A stretch of 64,000 bases of DNA from CAWCUK01 sp963798775 (GTDB lineage Bacteria > Bacteroidota > Ignavibacteria > Ignavibacteriales > Ignavibacteriaceae), in contig CAWCUK010000004.1 in the NCBI GenBank assembly GCA_963798775.1, positions 806,001 through 870,000 of the forward strand, written 5' to 3'. The translations under genes were made by a program, and so were the position numbers. The notes under the pieces are model-generated. The model was not told where the DNA came from. It ran no database searches and saw only the letters and a program-made list of their open reading frames with translations. Shown one piece after another: positions 17,844-27,583 of this stretch. The stretch's first letter is position 1; every line of letters begins with the position of its first letter.

Positions 17844-18371
17844 TTATTCGCTATCGTAATTTATTAAAGAACGGACGTTATAATTTCCTAATTTTTCTCT
17901 TCCTTTCAAAAATGATAATTCGACAATAAACGACATTTGGACAACTTTACCGCCAAGTTTCTCAACCAAATTTGCGGCTGCCTTTGCCGTTCCGCCTGTA
18001 GCTAATAAATCATCATGAATTAAAACATTTTCTCCCGGTTTAATACTGTCTTTATGAATTTCAATTTTATCGGTTCCATATTCTAATTCATAAGTTTCAG
18101 CAACAACCTCTGACGGAAGTTTTCCGGGTTTTCTTATCGGAACAAATCCGGCGTTTAACCTTTCAGCAATCATCGCTCCGAACATAAATCCGCGAGATTC
18201 AATTCCCACAACTTTATTTATCTTCAATTCTTTGGTTAAATCCAGTAATTCTACTAATGTAGATTTCAATGCTTCTGGATCGATAAGCAAAGTTGTAATG
18301 TCCCGAAACATTATTCCTTCTTTGGGGAAATTTTTAACGCTTCGAATATATTTTTTAAGCTCTATTTTCAT
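17844..18371 (-). CDS. apt: Adenine phosphoribosyltransferase
   Basis: A 175-residue type I phosphoribosyltransferase. It has the PRPP-binding signature VLIHDDLLATGGTAKA near residue 116 and the APRT-typical GIESRGFMFGAMIAERL and PIRKPGKLP. The enzyme salvages adenine to AMP using PRPP. It is 8 nt downstream of the enoyl-CoA hydratase gene and likely shares its transcript. Size and start are standard. Confidence 0.95.
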   Translation of the reverse strand: MKIELKKYIRSVKNFPKEGIMFRDITTLLIDPEALKSTLVELLDLTKELKINKVVGIESRGFMFGAMIAERLNAGFVPIRKPGKLPSEVVAETYELEYGTDKIEIHKDSIKPGENVLIHDDLLATGGTAKAAANLVEKLGGKVVQMSFIVELSFLKGREKLGNYNVRSLINYDSE

Positions 18372-18379
18372 TTTACCCT

Positions 18380-19135
18380 CTAGTTTTTATTCAGGAAATT
18401 TTCTAAACCTTTCTTAAAATCGTCAGACGACCGGCTTATTGTATTTAATCTTATACAATAATTAACCGCTTCGTCAACTCTTAAATTTGAAACAGAATTT
18501 ATCATTCTTTTACTAAAATCCATACTAAAAGATGAATTTTTACTGATTTTTTTGGCTAAATTATTCGCTTCAAGAAGCGGATCTTCGGCAAGATAATTTA
18601 CAAATCCAATTTCGTAAGCTCTTCTGCCATTAATTATTTCTCCCGTTAAAAGAAGTTGTTTCGCCAATCCTTCCCCTACTTTTTTTATTAAGAAAATAGA
18701 GACGATTGCCGGAATGAAACCAATTTTAACTTCAGAATAGCCGAATTTAGAATTCTCCGGATCAGCGATAATCAAATCGCAAACGCTGGCAAGCCCACAG
18801 CCTCCGGCAATAGCGGCACCGTTAACAGCCGCGATTACGGGTTTGGGGAAATTATATATTTGTAAAAATAAATCGGCTAAATCTTGCGAATCTTTTTCAT
18901 TTTCTACAGTGGAAAAATCTCTTAATTGATTTAAATAAGCTAAATCAGCGCCGGAACAAAAACTTTTACCTTCACCGCTTATTATAACTGAAGATAAATT
19001 TTTATCACTTTTTAACTTATTAAAATTATCTTTTAATTCTTTTACTAAATCGGGATGAAGAGCGTTTCTTTTTTCCGGACGATTTAATATTACGGTCGCA
19101 ATATTTTCTTCAACTGAAATTTTTATCATTCCCAT
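18380..19135 (-). CDS. Enoyl-CoA hydratase/isomerase family protein
   Basis: A 251-residue crotonase-fold protein with the oxyanion-hole segments GKSFCSGADLAYL (about residue 60) and AAIAGGCGLASVCDL (about residue 108). KFGYSEVKIGFIPAIVS is characteristic of the methylglutaconyl-CoA hydratase-like subgroup. It may act in leucine or fatty-acid degradation, but no other genes of those pathways are near. It sits between polX and apt in a tightly spaced minus-strand row; the precise substrate is not decidable here. Confidence 0.88.
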   Translation of the reverse strand: MGMIKISVEENIATVILNRPEKRNALHPDLVKELKDNFNKLKSDKNLSSVIISGEGKSFCSGADLAYLNQLRDFSTVENEKDSQDLADLFLQIYNFPKPVIAAVNGAAIAGGCGLASVCDLIIADPENSKFGYSEVKIGFIPAIVSIFLIKKVGEGLAKQLLLTGEIINGRRAYEIGFVNYLAEDPLLEANNLAKKISKNSSFSMDFSKRMINSVSNLRVDEAVNYCIRLNTISRSSDDFKKGLENFLNKN

Positions 19136-19142
19136 TTTGATC

Positions 19143-20806
19143 CTAAATATTTCTATTAACTTTTCTGGTTAAAAATTTCTTAAATTTATTTAACTCATAA
19201 CAATTTATTACTTCTTCCGGCTGAAGGCCGCCTTTTCTTCCGCTTAAAATTCCGTACTTCAGATAATCAATTTCTTCAGTAGAATGAGCATCAGGATTTA
19301 TTGAAAATAAACAACCTTTTTCACGGGCATAATAAATCCGGCGCCAATCTAAATCTAATCTTCTCGGACTCGCGTTAATTTCTATTGCAACATTATTTGC
19401 CGCACAGGCATCAATTATTTTTTTTACATCAAATTTATAGGGATCACGGCTTAGGAGCAGCCTTCCGGATGGATGAGCAAGTAAATCAGTATATGGATTT
19501 TCTACAGCTTTTAAAATTCTTTTTGTCATCTCCTCTTCATTCATACTAAATCTGGAATGAATTGAAGCTACGACAAAATCAAATTGTTTGAGTATATTTT
19601 CTTCATAATCTAAATCTCCGTTTTGAAGAATATCGGACTCAATTCCCTGAAATAGATGCAATCTAAATTGTGAACTAAGCTTGGATAATTCCTCCTTTTG
19701 TAATAATATTCCGGATTCATCTAAACCATTTGCATAAAATGCGGCTTTACTATGATCGCAGACTGCTGCATATTTAAATCCTCGTTCTTCGGCGGATTTA
19801 AGCATGTTTTTTAATTCATCTCTTCCATCTGAAAAGGTAGAATGAAAATGAAGTAATCCCTTAAAATCCTCCAATGTTAATCTGGAATTTTCGTTTAATT
19901 TGTCGCGTGCTCCGAAATATTCATTTTCCCGCATTTCCGGGATCACGTAAGGGAATTTTAAATGCTCAAATATTTTAGCTTCATTTTCCCCTATTATTTC
20001 TTTGAGAGCATCTATTTTTTCAAGAAATTTTTTCGAACCGGTTGTTAAAAATTGTTCTACTGTAAATTCTTTTTCATTTTCCGTAAGATGAAGATTTACC
20101 GGAATATTATAATATTCATCAAGTTCAATTACATTACTCTTCAATTTATAGTTTAGAGTATTTTTTATTTCATCTAAAAACTTTGTTTGGTTATCAACCA
20201 GAAGAATAACATCTATTGATGAAATTATTTCCATTCCTCTTCTAATTTCACCGGATATCTCAACTTTTTCAACACTTTGGAAATCAAGTAGTAAAGGTAT
20301 TAATTCATCACAAAATCTGGTTGCTGCGCTTAATAAAACATATTTACTGAATATTTTTATTTTTTCTAATTCGGCTTCAATTTTTTGTTGAGTAGATATT
20401 CCGAATCCTTTTAATAAAGCCAGACGATTCTCCTTAATCGCGTATTCAAGTTCACCGATATTTTGTATTCCAAGTTCATTGTAGAGAATTTTTATCTTTT
20501 TAGGGCCGAGTCCTCTTATTTTCATTAAATCACCAATTCCCGGAGGAACGATTTTTACAAGTTCATTATAAAGAGATGATTCACCTTTTTCATAATATTC
20601 ATAAATAACAGATTGTAGTCCCTTTCCGATGCCTTTGACAGAGTTTAATTTTTTTTCGGCGACAAGATTTTCAAAATCTCCGTCCATTCTTCTTATAGCG
20701 TTTGCGCCATTTTTATAAGCATTAATTTTAAAGGATTTTCTCCTTGAAATTCCATCATATCGGCAATTTCTTCAAGCAGAATTACAACATCTTTTTTAGA
20801 AGGCAT
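19143..20806 (-). CDS. polX: DNA polymerase X with C-terminal PHP domain (frameshifted near the N-terminus)
   Basis: The long frame starts inside the protein (MDGDFENLVAEKK). About 38 residues more are encoded upstream: the ATG at 20806 begins MPSKKDVVILLEEIADMMEFQGENP. One base is missing in the A-run at 20730-20732 (plus strand); adding it gives PFKINAYKNGANAIRRM and joins the frames. The restored protein is about 555 residues. Domains: helix-hairpin-helix (SVKGIGKGL, KIRGLGPKK), a Pol X core, then the PHP domain (LHFHSTFSDGRDE, VCDHSKAA, DLLAHPSGRLL). The ATG overlaps the upstream gene's stop (TAATG), which strongly supports it. PolX acts in gap filling for DNA repair; the PHP domain is a metal-dependent exonuclease. 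Confidence 0.9.
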
Positions 20807-21408
20807 TATTTAAACATCCCGGTTATTATATAAAGTTGAAGTATTGTTGAAATAAATCCCGTCAAAGCTCCCGCGGAAACTTGAGCAAGATTGTGACATT
20901 TTAATTTTATTCGAGACCAACCAATTACAAAAAGTAAAAGGAAAATAGGAGCGGCTGTATAGCCGTAAACATAAATTAGAAAGGCAGCCGGTCCCGCGGC
21001 ACCCATTGCATGCGCGCTGATTTTCCAAAATCGATTGATTATTAAGATGAAAATTGTATTTGAAATATAACAAAACCAGAAAGCTATTAAAATTATGTTA
21101 ACTTTATAATAATTTAAAATTAGTAACCCTCCGATATAAAATAAAGTAACAATAAAAAAAGGAAGATTCCTTTCTTCTTTTATTGTGGCGTCCATATTAA
21201 CTAATTTTCCTTTTTTATAGAGAATCCAGAAAAGTATAACCGGCATGATAAAGCCTAAAATATAAGCCGAGAAAAGTGTGGCGAATATTTTTGTTGAATT
21301 AGTTTGAAGCGCGAACGCGAAGTATGTAAAAAGTAAAATAGTAAACGAAGGAGGAACAAATACCGTGGAAATGATTCTTGCGAAATTATATGAGAATGTT
21401 TTTTCCAA
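20806..21408 (-). CDS. PAP2-like membrane protein
   Basis: The 200-residue protein has about five to six hydrophobic segments. It carries PAP2-type motifs in a membrane context: KISAHAMGAAGPAAFL near residue 132 and WSRIKLKCHNLAQVSAGALTGF near residue 165, with the conserved histidines. PAP2 enzymes dephosphorylate lipids such as phosphatidic acid or undecaprenyl diphosphate. The first (KxxxxxxRP) motif is weak, so lipid phosphatase activity is inferred only. It precedes polX with TAATG overlap, so they are translationally coupled. Confidence 0.75.
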   Translation of the reverse strand: MEKTFSYNFARIISTVFVPPSFTILLFTYFAFALQTNSTKIFATLFSAYILGFIMPVILFWILYKKGKLVNMDATIKEERNLPFFIVTLFYIGGLLILNYYKVNIILIAFWFCYISNTIFILIINRFWKISAHAMGAAGPAAFLIYVYGYTAAPIFLLLFVIGWSRIKLKCHNLAQVSAGALTGFISTILQLYIITGMFK

Positions 21409-21446
21409 ATTTTAATTTGCAATATTTTTGAAAAAAAAGCGGTTAA

Positions 21447-22433
21447 TTATACCGCTAATTTATAAGTTAAAAGGTCTTCCAAATAATTAAGAAGAATATC
21501 TTCAACCGGTTTAAATTCTGTTACTAACATTAATGCTTTACGAGCTTGTGAAGCATTATGCAGCCCTTTTAAATATCCTGAATAAAATTTACGATGCTCA
21601 ATTACCGCACGTCTTTCCCCTTTTACTTTTATGGCAAGTTCAAGATGCCGGAGACATGTTTTAATTCTTTTTTTCTCATCAACAATTGTAGAAATTTGAC
21701 CTGTTTCCATCAATTCTTTAGCTTCTTTAAAAACCCAAGGATTTCCGATTGCACCTCGTGCGATCATAACGCCATCAGCCCCGGTTTCATCAAAAGCTCG
21801 TTTAACATCAAGAGCTGTTAAAATATTTCCATTTAAAACAACAGGAATATCAACAACTTCCTTTATTCTTGAAATCCAGCTCCAGTCGGCTTCGCCTTTA
21901 TGTCCCATTGCCCTGGTTCTGCAGTGAACTGTTAAAGCCTGAACGCCTACATCCTCAAGACGTTTTGCAACTTCTAAAATTTTTATGCTGCTGTTGTCCC
22001 AACCTAAACGCGTTTTTACCGTTACAGGAAGCGAAACAGAATCAACTACTTCTTTAACAAGCTGCTGCATATATTCAGGATCTTTTAATAAACCGGCTCC
22101 GGCACCTAAACCAACTACATTTTTTACCCAGCACCCGGCATTTATATCTATCATATCGGGATTTTCGGCTTCGGCAATTTTTGCTCCGCCAACCATTGAT
22201 TCAATTCCGCCGCCGTATATTTGAATTCCAACCGGTCGCTCATCTTCAATAATTTCTAATTTTTTATGCGTTCTTTCTGATGCACGGACTAATCCCTCAG
22301 AATTTACAAATTCTGTATAAACTACATCGGCTCCTAATTCTCTGCAAACCAAACGGAATGATATATCTGTTACATCTTCCATCGGAGCAAGAAGAATGGC
22401 TTTATCAATTTTTACTTTTCCTACTTTAAACAT
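21447..22433 (-). CDS. dusB: tRNA-dihydrouridine synthase, DusB type
   Basis: The 328-residue flavoprotein contains LLAPMEDVTDISFR (FMN site), the active-site region DINAGCWVKNV (Cys near residue 100), KTRLGWDN, and TVHCRTRAMGHKGEADW, and ends with the helical recognition domain. It reduces uridines in the tRNA D-loop using NADPH. The usual GCP around the catalytic cysteine is GCW here. The catalytic Cys itself is kept, so activity is expected. It is downstream of an MFS transporter and NAD isocitrate dehydrogenase, 54 nt away. Confidence 0.93.
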   Translation of the reverse strand: MFKVGKVKIDKAILLAPMEDVTDISFRLVCRELGADVVYTEFVNSEGLVRASERTHKKLEIIEDERPVGIQIYGGGIESMVGGAKIAEAENPDMIDINAGCWVKNVVGLGAGAGLLKDPEYMQQLVKEVVDSVSLPVTVKTRLGWDNSSIKILEVAKRLEDVGVQALTVHCRTRAMGHKGEADWSWISRIKEVVDIPVVLNGNILTALDVKRAFDETGADGVMIARGAIGNPWVFKEAKELMETGQISTIVDEKKRIKTCLRHLELAIKVKGERRAVIEHRKFYSGYLKGLHNASQARKALMLVTEFKPVEDILLNYLEDLLTYKLAV

Positions 22434-22487
22434 ATTCCAATCAAATTTTCTTCTATTAAAAATAACAACTTAATAATTCTGTTTCTA

Positions 22488-23681
22488 CTACGCGTTTTCC
22501 GGATTCGCGTTTAATTTCTTCGGAAGATAAAAAATTCCTACAACTACTATTATTAAAGTAAAAGCCGCGCCGGTTAAAAAAGGATACGCGAAACCTAAAA
22601 ACTGAAACGCGAAACCGCCCCAAAGCGGGCCCAGAACTCTTGCAAACGCCGAAAAAGATTGATTTACTCCTAAAGTTATACCTTGGTTATTTTCTGTTGC
22701 AACTTTAGAAATAATACTTAATAACGTTGGTTGTAAAACTCCGGTTCCAAGAGCTAAAATAACGGCTATTAAAGAAATACCCAATAAATTACCGCCGAAG
22801 GGGAGCAAGCCTAATCCTAGTGCCATAAAAATGGAACCCAAAACAACAAGCTTTAAATCGGAAATGTGTTTGGATAATATTCTAATTAAACCGCCTTGTA
22901 CAATTGCTCCAACCAATCCTACAATGCCCAGAACTAAACCATTTTGCATATCGGAAAAACCGTAAACTTTATAACCCAAAAGCGCGAAAGTCATATATGT
23001 AATTGCGATAGAAAATGTTTGTATAAAATTTATAATTACTAAAGTTCCTAAATCAGGACTGCTCAATATTTTTTTGAAAGCATCAGTATCAAAAAGTTTT
23101 TTACCAATTTTTATCTCTTTATTCCGTTTATGATGTGATTCCGGAAGAGCAAAAATTGTTAATAAAAACGCCGCGGTTGAAAAAGCGGCACTTGCAAAAC
23201 CGGTAATTTCATAACCGTATTTGGAAAGTATTCCTCCCATTAAAGGCCCGAAAACAAACCCAAGTCCGAAAGCCGCACCTATAAGTCCCATTCCTTTCGC
23301 TCTATCTTCTTTAGTGGTAACATCGGCTATATAAGCTTGAGCAACTGAAACACTACTCCCTCCTATTCCGGCAATTATTCTTCCGACTAAAAGAATAAAG
23401 TAAGTATGCGTAAACGCAAATATTATATATCCAATAGCGTTAAGAAATAGGCAGAATGTTATTACAGGCTTTCTACCATGTTTATCGGAAAGTTTTCCGA
23501 AAATTGGGTTAAATAAAAATTGAACAAATGAATAAATAGCTATTGCTATTCCGATTGCCGTTTCATCAACATGAAGTACTTTTGTAGCAAAAGTCGGCAA
23601 AATGGGAATTAAAATACCGAATCCAAGTAAATCAATGAACACGGTAAGAAAAATCAGTAATAAGGGGGTTTTCTTGCTCAC
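22488..23681 (-). CDS. MFS transporter, DHA1/TetA-like
   Basis: The 397-residue protein has 12 predicted membrane helices. The motif-A loop GKLSDKHGRKPV lies between TM2 and TM3, and the motif-C-like GAAFGLGFVFGPLMGG lies in TM5, as expected for drug:H+ antiporters. The overall similarity is to the TetA/YdhP-type DHA1 exporters, so multidrug or metabolite efflux is the likely role, but the substrate is unknown. The start lies 2 nt from the end of the upstream isocitrate dehydrogenase gene, so they are presumably one transcript. Confidence 0.88.
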   Translation of the reverse strand: MSKKTPLLLIFLTVFIDLLGFGILIPILPTFATKVLHVDETAIGIAIAIYSFVQFLFNPIFGKLSDKHGRKPVITFCLFLNAIGYIIFAFTHTYFILLVGRIIAGIGGSSVSVAQAYIADVTTKEDRAKGMGLIGAAFGLGFVFGPLMGGILSKYGYEITGFASAAFSTAAFLLTIFALPESHHKRNKEIKIGKKLFDTDAFKKILSSPDLGTLVIINFIQTFSIAITYMTFALLGYKVYGFSDMQNGLVLGIVGLVGAIVQGGLIRILSKHISDLKLVVLGSIFMALGLGLLPFGGNLLGISLIAVILALGTGVLQPTLLSIISKVATENNQGITLGVNQSFSAFARVLGPLWGGFAFQFLGFAYPFLTGAAFTLIIVVVGIFYLPKKLNANPENA

Positions 23682-23683
23682 GT

Positions 23684-24703
23684 TTATTTCTCAATTTTTT
23701 TAATAACAGCGTCCGCAAATTCTGTTGTTCCTACAAAATTGCGTGAATTTATATCTCTGGTTACATCCTTACCTTCCGCTATAACATTGGCTACCGCTCG
23801 TTCAATTTTTTTGGCGGCGGTATCTTCCCCAATATATTCAAGCATCATTACAGCGGCTAAAATCTGCGCGGAAGGATTTGCAATATTTTGTCCGGCAATA
23901 TCGGGAGCCGATCCGTGAACAGCTTCGAAAATGGCAACTCCATCTCCGATATTCGCTCCGGGAGCCATTCCTAATCCGCCGACCAAACCGGATGCAAGAT
24001 CGGATAAAATATCTCCGAATAAATTAGTGGTTACAATACAATCGAATTGATAAGGATTCATAACCATCTGCATTGCCATATTATCTACAATTTTATTCTC
24101 AAATTCTATTTCGGGATATTCCGGCGCCATAGCTTCGGCAACATCTAAAAATAATCCCCCGGTAAATTTTAAAATATTTGCTTTATGAACAACAGTTAAT
24201 TTTCTCCTTTTGTGTTTTTTAGCGTATTCAAAAGCAAAACGAATAATTCTTTCGGATCCTCTTTTGGTGATTATTCCAATTGTCTCGGCTGCTGATCTGC
24301 TGCTGTCTATATAATGTTCAATCCCCGAATAAAATTCCTCTAAATTTTCACGGAAAATTATTAAATCTATATGATCGAAATATAAAGTTTTAATTCCGTT
24401 AAATGTTTTTGCGGGACGTTGGTTTACGTAAAGTTCAAATTCTTTTCGCAGCGCCACGTTTACACTTCTAAAACCTTTACCAACAGGTGTAGTTAATGGT
24501 CCTTTTAATGCTATTTTATTTCTATCAATTGATTCAATTACGTTCAGCGGCAGCGGATCATGATATTTTTCTAAAGCGGTTACTCCGGCTTCAACAACTT
24601 CCCATTCAATTTGAACTCCGGCTGCGTCTATAATTTTTGTTGTAGCTTTGGTTATTTCAGGTCCAATTCCATCTCCGGGTATAAGCGTCAGTTTATGACT
24701 CAC
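23684..24703 (-). CDS. NAD-dependent isocitrate dehydrogenase
   Basis: The 339-residue protein is an isocitrate/isopropylmalate dehydrogenase family member. The start MSHKLTLIPGDGIGPEIT and the FRENLEEFYSGIEH block point to an NAD-type isocitrate dehydrogenase of the mitochondrial-IDH3/Thermus kind rather than the NADP enzyme. DNMAMQMVMNPYQFD, TNLFGDILSD and EAVHGSAPDIAG complete the family signature. It catalyses isocitrate to 2-oxoglutarate in the TCA cycle. Homoisocitrate or isopropylmalate specificity is less likely, because no leu or lysine-synthesis genes are near. It leads the MFS-dusB row. Confidence 0.85.
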   Translation of the reverse strand: MSHKLTLIPGDGIGPEITKATTKIIDAAGVQIEWEVVEAGVTALEKYHDPLPLNVIESIDRNKIALKGPLTTPVGKGFRSVNVALRKEFELYVNQRPAKTFNGIKTLYFDHIDLIIFRENLEEFYSGIEHYIDSSRSAAETIGIITKRGSERIIRFAFEYAKKHKRRKLTVVHKANILKFTGGLFLDVAEAMAPEYPEIEFENKIVDNMAMQMVMNPYQFDCIVTTNLFGDILSDLASGLVGGLGMAPGANIGDGVAIFEAVHGSAPDIAGQNIANPSAQILAAVMMLEYIGEDTAAKKIERAVANVIAEGKDVTRDINSRNFVGTTEFADAVIKKIEK

Positions 24704-24802
24704 AGTGAATCTTCTCCTTTTTATTTGAGTTTAGTAATTGGATTTAAAAATCAAATATACAAATAAATTAGGAAATGAAATGTGTAAAAAGTTATTGAGA
24801 GT

Positions 24803-25594
24803 TTATGTTAATGAGGGATTTTTATAAGAATTTATATCAATATTAAAATAAAGTTTAAGCGCGGATTCAAATTCTCTTTCACTATTTAATAATGTTTCTG
24901 TTTTAAATCCGTCAATAGTTTCTATTAATTTTAAGTCACTTAATGTAATTCTGCCGTTTTGGGTAAATCGGGTGCAGATTCTTTTTTGTGTAAAAGATGA
25001 TTCCGGTGAAGTTTGATTGTAAATGCACATTTTTTCAAAATCTTTGAGAGATCTTTTCTGCAAGCTGAATGTATAATGGTTTATTGATTTTGCGTCATTT
25101 AGTTTTTGAACTAGATTAAATTGTTTTTCGTTAATCTTATTAACCCGGAAATAATTTTGATAATGAATTGGTTCTGTTTCATTTTCTAATTTTAGGGGAA
25201 AAATAAATGAATTACCGAAACCGACATCGCATAAATAAAAATCATCCAGTTTAACAATTACGGCCATATGATCGAAATCTTTTCCCGGCTTTCCGTCTTT
25301 GTTAAAAACCCTTGCGGAAATCAGCCGCGCGTCAAAACCGATTTCTTTTAAAAGAAAGTAAAATAATCCGTTCAATTCATAACAAAAGCCGCCTCTTTTT
25401 TTATTTATAATTTTATCGAAGAAATACTTTTCATCAAGAAATATTTTTTGTCCGTAATAAATATTAAGATTTTCAAATGGAATATTATGAAGATGCGCTT
25501 TATGAATTTGCCTCAATGTTTGAAGATCAACTTTCGGTGATGAAAAATAATTTATTCTTGTAAAATATTTTTCTATGTCAAGACGATAATTCAT
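24803..25594 (-). CDS. Arylamine N-acetyltransferase
   Basis: The 263-residue protein is the right length for bacterial NAT. The Cys-His-Asp triad is visible: Cys in KRGGFCYELN (about residue 70), His in FDHMAVIV (about 109) and Asp in LCDVGFGNSF (about 124). NAT moves acetyl groups from acetyl-CoA to arylamines or hydrazines; its native role in bacteria is often unclear. It lies 12 nt after the ABC exporter genes in the same direction, so it may be co-transcribed with them. Confidence 0.92.
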   Translation of the reverse strand: MNYRLDIEKYFTRINYFSSPKVDLQTLRQIHKAHLHNIPFENLNIYYGQKIFLDEKYFFDKIINKKRGGFCYELNGLFYFLLKEIGFDARLISARVFNKDGKPGKDFDHMAVIVKLDDFYLCDVGFGNSFIFPLKLENETEPIHYQNYFRVNKINEKQFNLVQKLNDAKSINHYTFSLQKRSLKDFEKMCIYNQTSPESSFTQKRICTRFTQNGRITLSDLKLIETIDGFKTETLLNSEREFESALKLYFNIDINSYKNPSLT

Positions 25595-25606
25595 AAAAAT
25601 TTGGTA

Positions 25607-26314
25607 TTAACTGTTGATGGTATCGCTGTCAATTTTTCCGTCGATAATGTGGATTTTCCTTCCTGTACGATCGGCAAAATGGTCATCATGCGTAACCACA
25701 ATAATAGTTTGGCCGTTTTCTCTATTTAATTTATCAAATAAAGAGTAAATATTTTCGGAATTACGCGAATCTAAATTTCCGGTCGGTTCATCGGCTAATA
25801 AAACTTTCGGAGAATTAGCGAGAGATCTTGCCACGGCTACTCGCTGCTGTTGTCCGCCGGAAAGCTGATTCGGTTTATTATTTAATTTATCTTCTAATCC
25901 TACTTGTACTAATAATTCTTTTGCTCTTTTTCTTGCGATGTTTATTTTAGTTTTTCCCCTTGCAAGCATTGGCATCATTACATTTTCAATGGAAGAAAAT
26001 TCCGGTAGAAGAAAATGAAATTGAAAAATAAATCCAAATTTGTTGTTCCTTAATTCGGCAAGTTTTTCTTCTTTCATTTTGGAAATTTCTTCATTTTCTA
26101 AAAATACTTTGCCTTTTGTGGGACGATCTAAACCTCCCATTAAATAAAGTAAAGTTGTTTTGCCTGAGCCGCTCGGACCGGTTATTGAAGTAAATTCCCC
26201 TTCTGATATTTCAAAGTTAATACCCGGAATTATTGTTGTCTTTACAACTTCTCCGTCACTTTTATTAACAAGAGTTTTATTAACATTTTCTAATTTTATT
26301 ATTGTTTTCGACAT
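25607..26314 (-). CDS. ABC transporter ATPase, MacB/LolD type
   Basis: A 235-residue ATPase. Walker A is GPSGSGKTT, the Q-loop is in FQFHFLLPEF, the signature is LSGGQQQR and Walker B is VLLADEP, followed by TGNLD and the H-loop THDDHFA. Sequence and gene neighbourhood place it in the MacB/LolD/FtsE group, which powers FtsX-like permeases instead of importers. Its start overlaps the end of the permease gene at 26314, so translation is coupled. Confidence 0.92.
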   Translation of the reverse strand: MSKTIIKLENVNKTLVNKSDGEVVKTTIIPGINFEISEGEFTSITGPSGSGKTTLLYLMGGLDRPTKGKVFLENEEISKMKEEKLAELRNNKFGFIFQFHFLLPEFSSIENVMMPMLARGKTKINIARKRAKELLVQVGLEDKLNNKPNQLSGGQQQRVAVARSLANSPKVLLADEPTGNLDSRNSENIYSLFDKLNRENGQTIIVVTHDDHFADRTGRKIHIIDGKIDSDTINS

Positions 26315-27582
26315 TATTTTTCACCGCGTAATATTTCTACTGGATTTACCTTAGCCGCGTTTCTTGCGGGAATTATTGAAGCAATTAAACTAACTAATAT
26401 TGAGAACCCTGACGCGAAGAAAAAATACCAAAAATCTTTTCCCATTAATAATCTATCCGATCTTACGGTTGTAGAAGAATTTGAAGAAGCTACTTTAATT
26501 GATGATAAAATTTCTATCATAAAATATCCCAGTAAACAGCCTATTGCAGCGCCGATAACCGATACAATAAATCCTTGGAAAATATAAATTGTAGTGATTT
26601 CACTTTTCTTAAAACCGAATGATTTTAAAATCGCGATATCACGAGTTTTTTCAAGAACATTTGTAATTAATACATTTGCTACTCCGAATCCCGCGACTAA
26701 AACCACGAAGAAAACGAGAAAATAAACTATCATCGAAATCATTCTAAATAACGCTAAAACACTTTTCGCTTTTTCTTCCCAAGTTATTGCTCTATAATTA
26801 GTGTTCTGTTTTATATTATTTGCTACAATGGAATCTTTTGAAAGATTATTTACCCGAAGATAAATATCGGTTACTTCATCGGTTGAGAAGCCGCCGATGT
26901 TTTGTGCCAATTTTAAATTCGCGTAAATATTTCCGTCAATATCGTTTATTCCGGTAGAAAAAATTCCGGTTACTATTAGGCTGAATATTTTACCATTATT
27001 AGAAATAATTTGAATTCTATCTCCTACTTCAGCGGAAAAATCATTCGCTGCTGAAATTCCCATTAATATTCCGTCCGGAGTTTTTTCTAATTCATTAAAA
27101 TTTCCTTCCGTCATATTCTCTTTAAATTTTACAATTTTATCTTGTTTAGAAGGAATTATTCCAAATAATTGAACAGGTAAAGTTGTGGTGCCGAATTTTC
27201 CTAAAGTTGTTATTGAAACAAGCGGTGTCGCTACTTCTACTAATGAATCTTTTTGAATTTCATCAAGTATTTTTTTGTAGCTTTTTATTACCTCTTCATC
27301 ATCACGACTTACATTTTTTATGAAGTTTATTTTTCTGGTGGAATCGGAACTAAGTAATTGTTCGGGATTTATGGGATGAATGGTTTCACCGCTAACAATT
27401 ACATGCGGCGCGATATTTATAATTTTTTGCACAAAACTTTGAACCAGTCCATTCATTAGTGAAATTGCTGTTATAAGTACCATCACTCCAATCCCGATTC
27501 CGGAAAGAGATAAAATTGTCTGTCGTTTACGGTTTATCAACTGACGGTAAGCAATCATTAATAAGTGTTTTTTATTATCCAC
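26314..27582 (-). CDS. FtsX-like ABC permease 2
   Basis: A 422-residue permease with one N-terminal membrane helix (about residues 20-42), a large periplasmic MacB_PCD-type domain, and three C-terminal helices (about 285-410) with the FtsX signature (GFGVANVLITNVLEKTRDIA, SFGFKKSEI). It is paralogous to the permease at 27584, and together they could form a heterodimer with the ATPase at 25607. It probably moves lipoproteins or small molecules from the periplasm with the adaptor at 28843. It ends with the typical FtsX tail RNAAKVNPVEILRGEK. Confidence 0.9.
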   Translation of the reverse strand: MDNKKHLLMIAYRQLINRKRQTILSLSGIGIGVMVLITAISLMNGLVQSFVQKIINIAPHVIVSGETIHPINPEQLLSSDSTRKINFIKNVSRDDEEVIKSYKKILDEIQKDSLVEVATPLVSITTLGKFGTTTLPVQLFGIIPSKQDKIVKFKENMTEGNFNELEKTPDGILMGISAANDFSAEVGDRIQIISNNGKIFSLIVTGIFSTGINDIDGNIYANLKLAQNIGGFSTDEVTDIYLRVNNLSKDSIVANNIKQNTNYRAITWEEKAKSVLALFRMISMIVYFLVFFVVLVAGFGVANVLITNVLEKTRDIAILKSFGFKKSEITTIYIFQGFIVSVIGAAIGCLLGYFMIEILSSIKVASSNSSTTVRSDRLLMGKDFWYFFFASGFSILVSLIASIIPARNAAKVNPVEILRGEK

Positions 27583-27583
27583 G

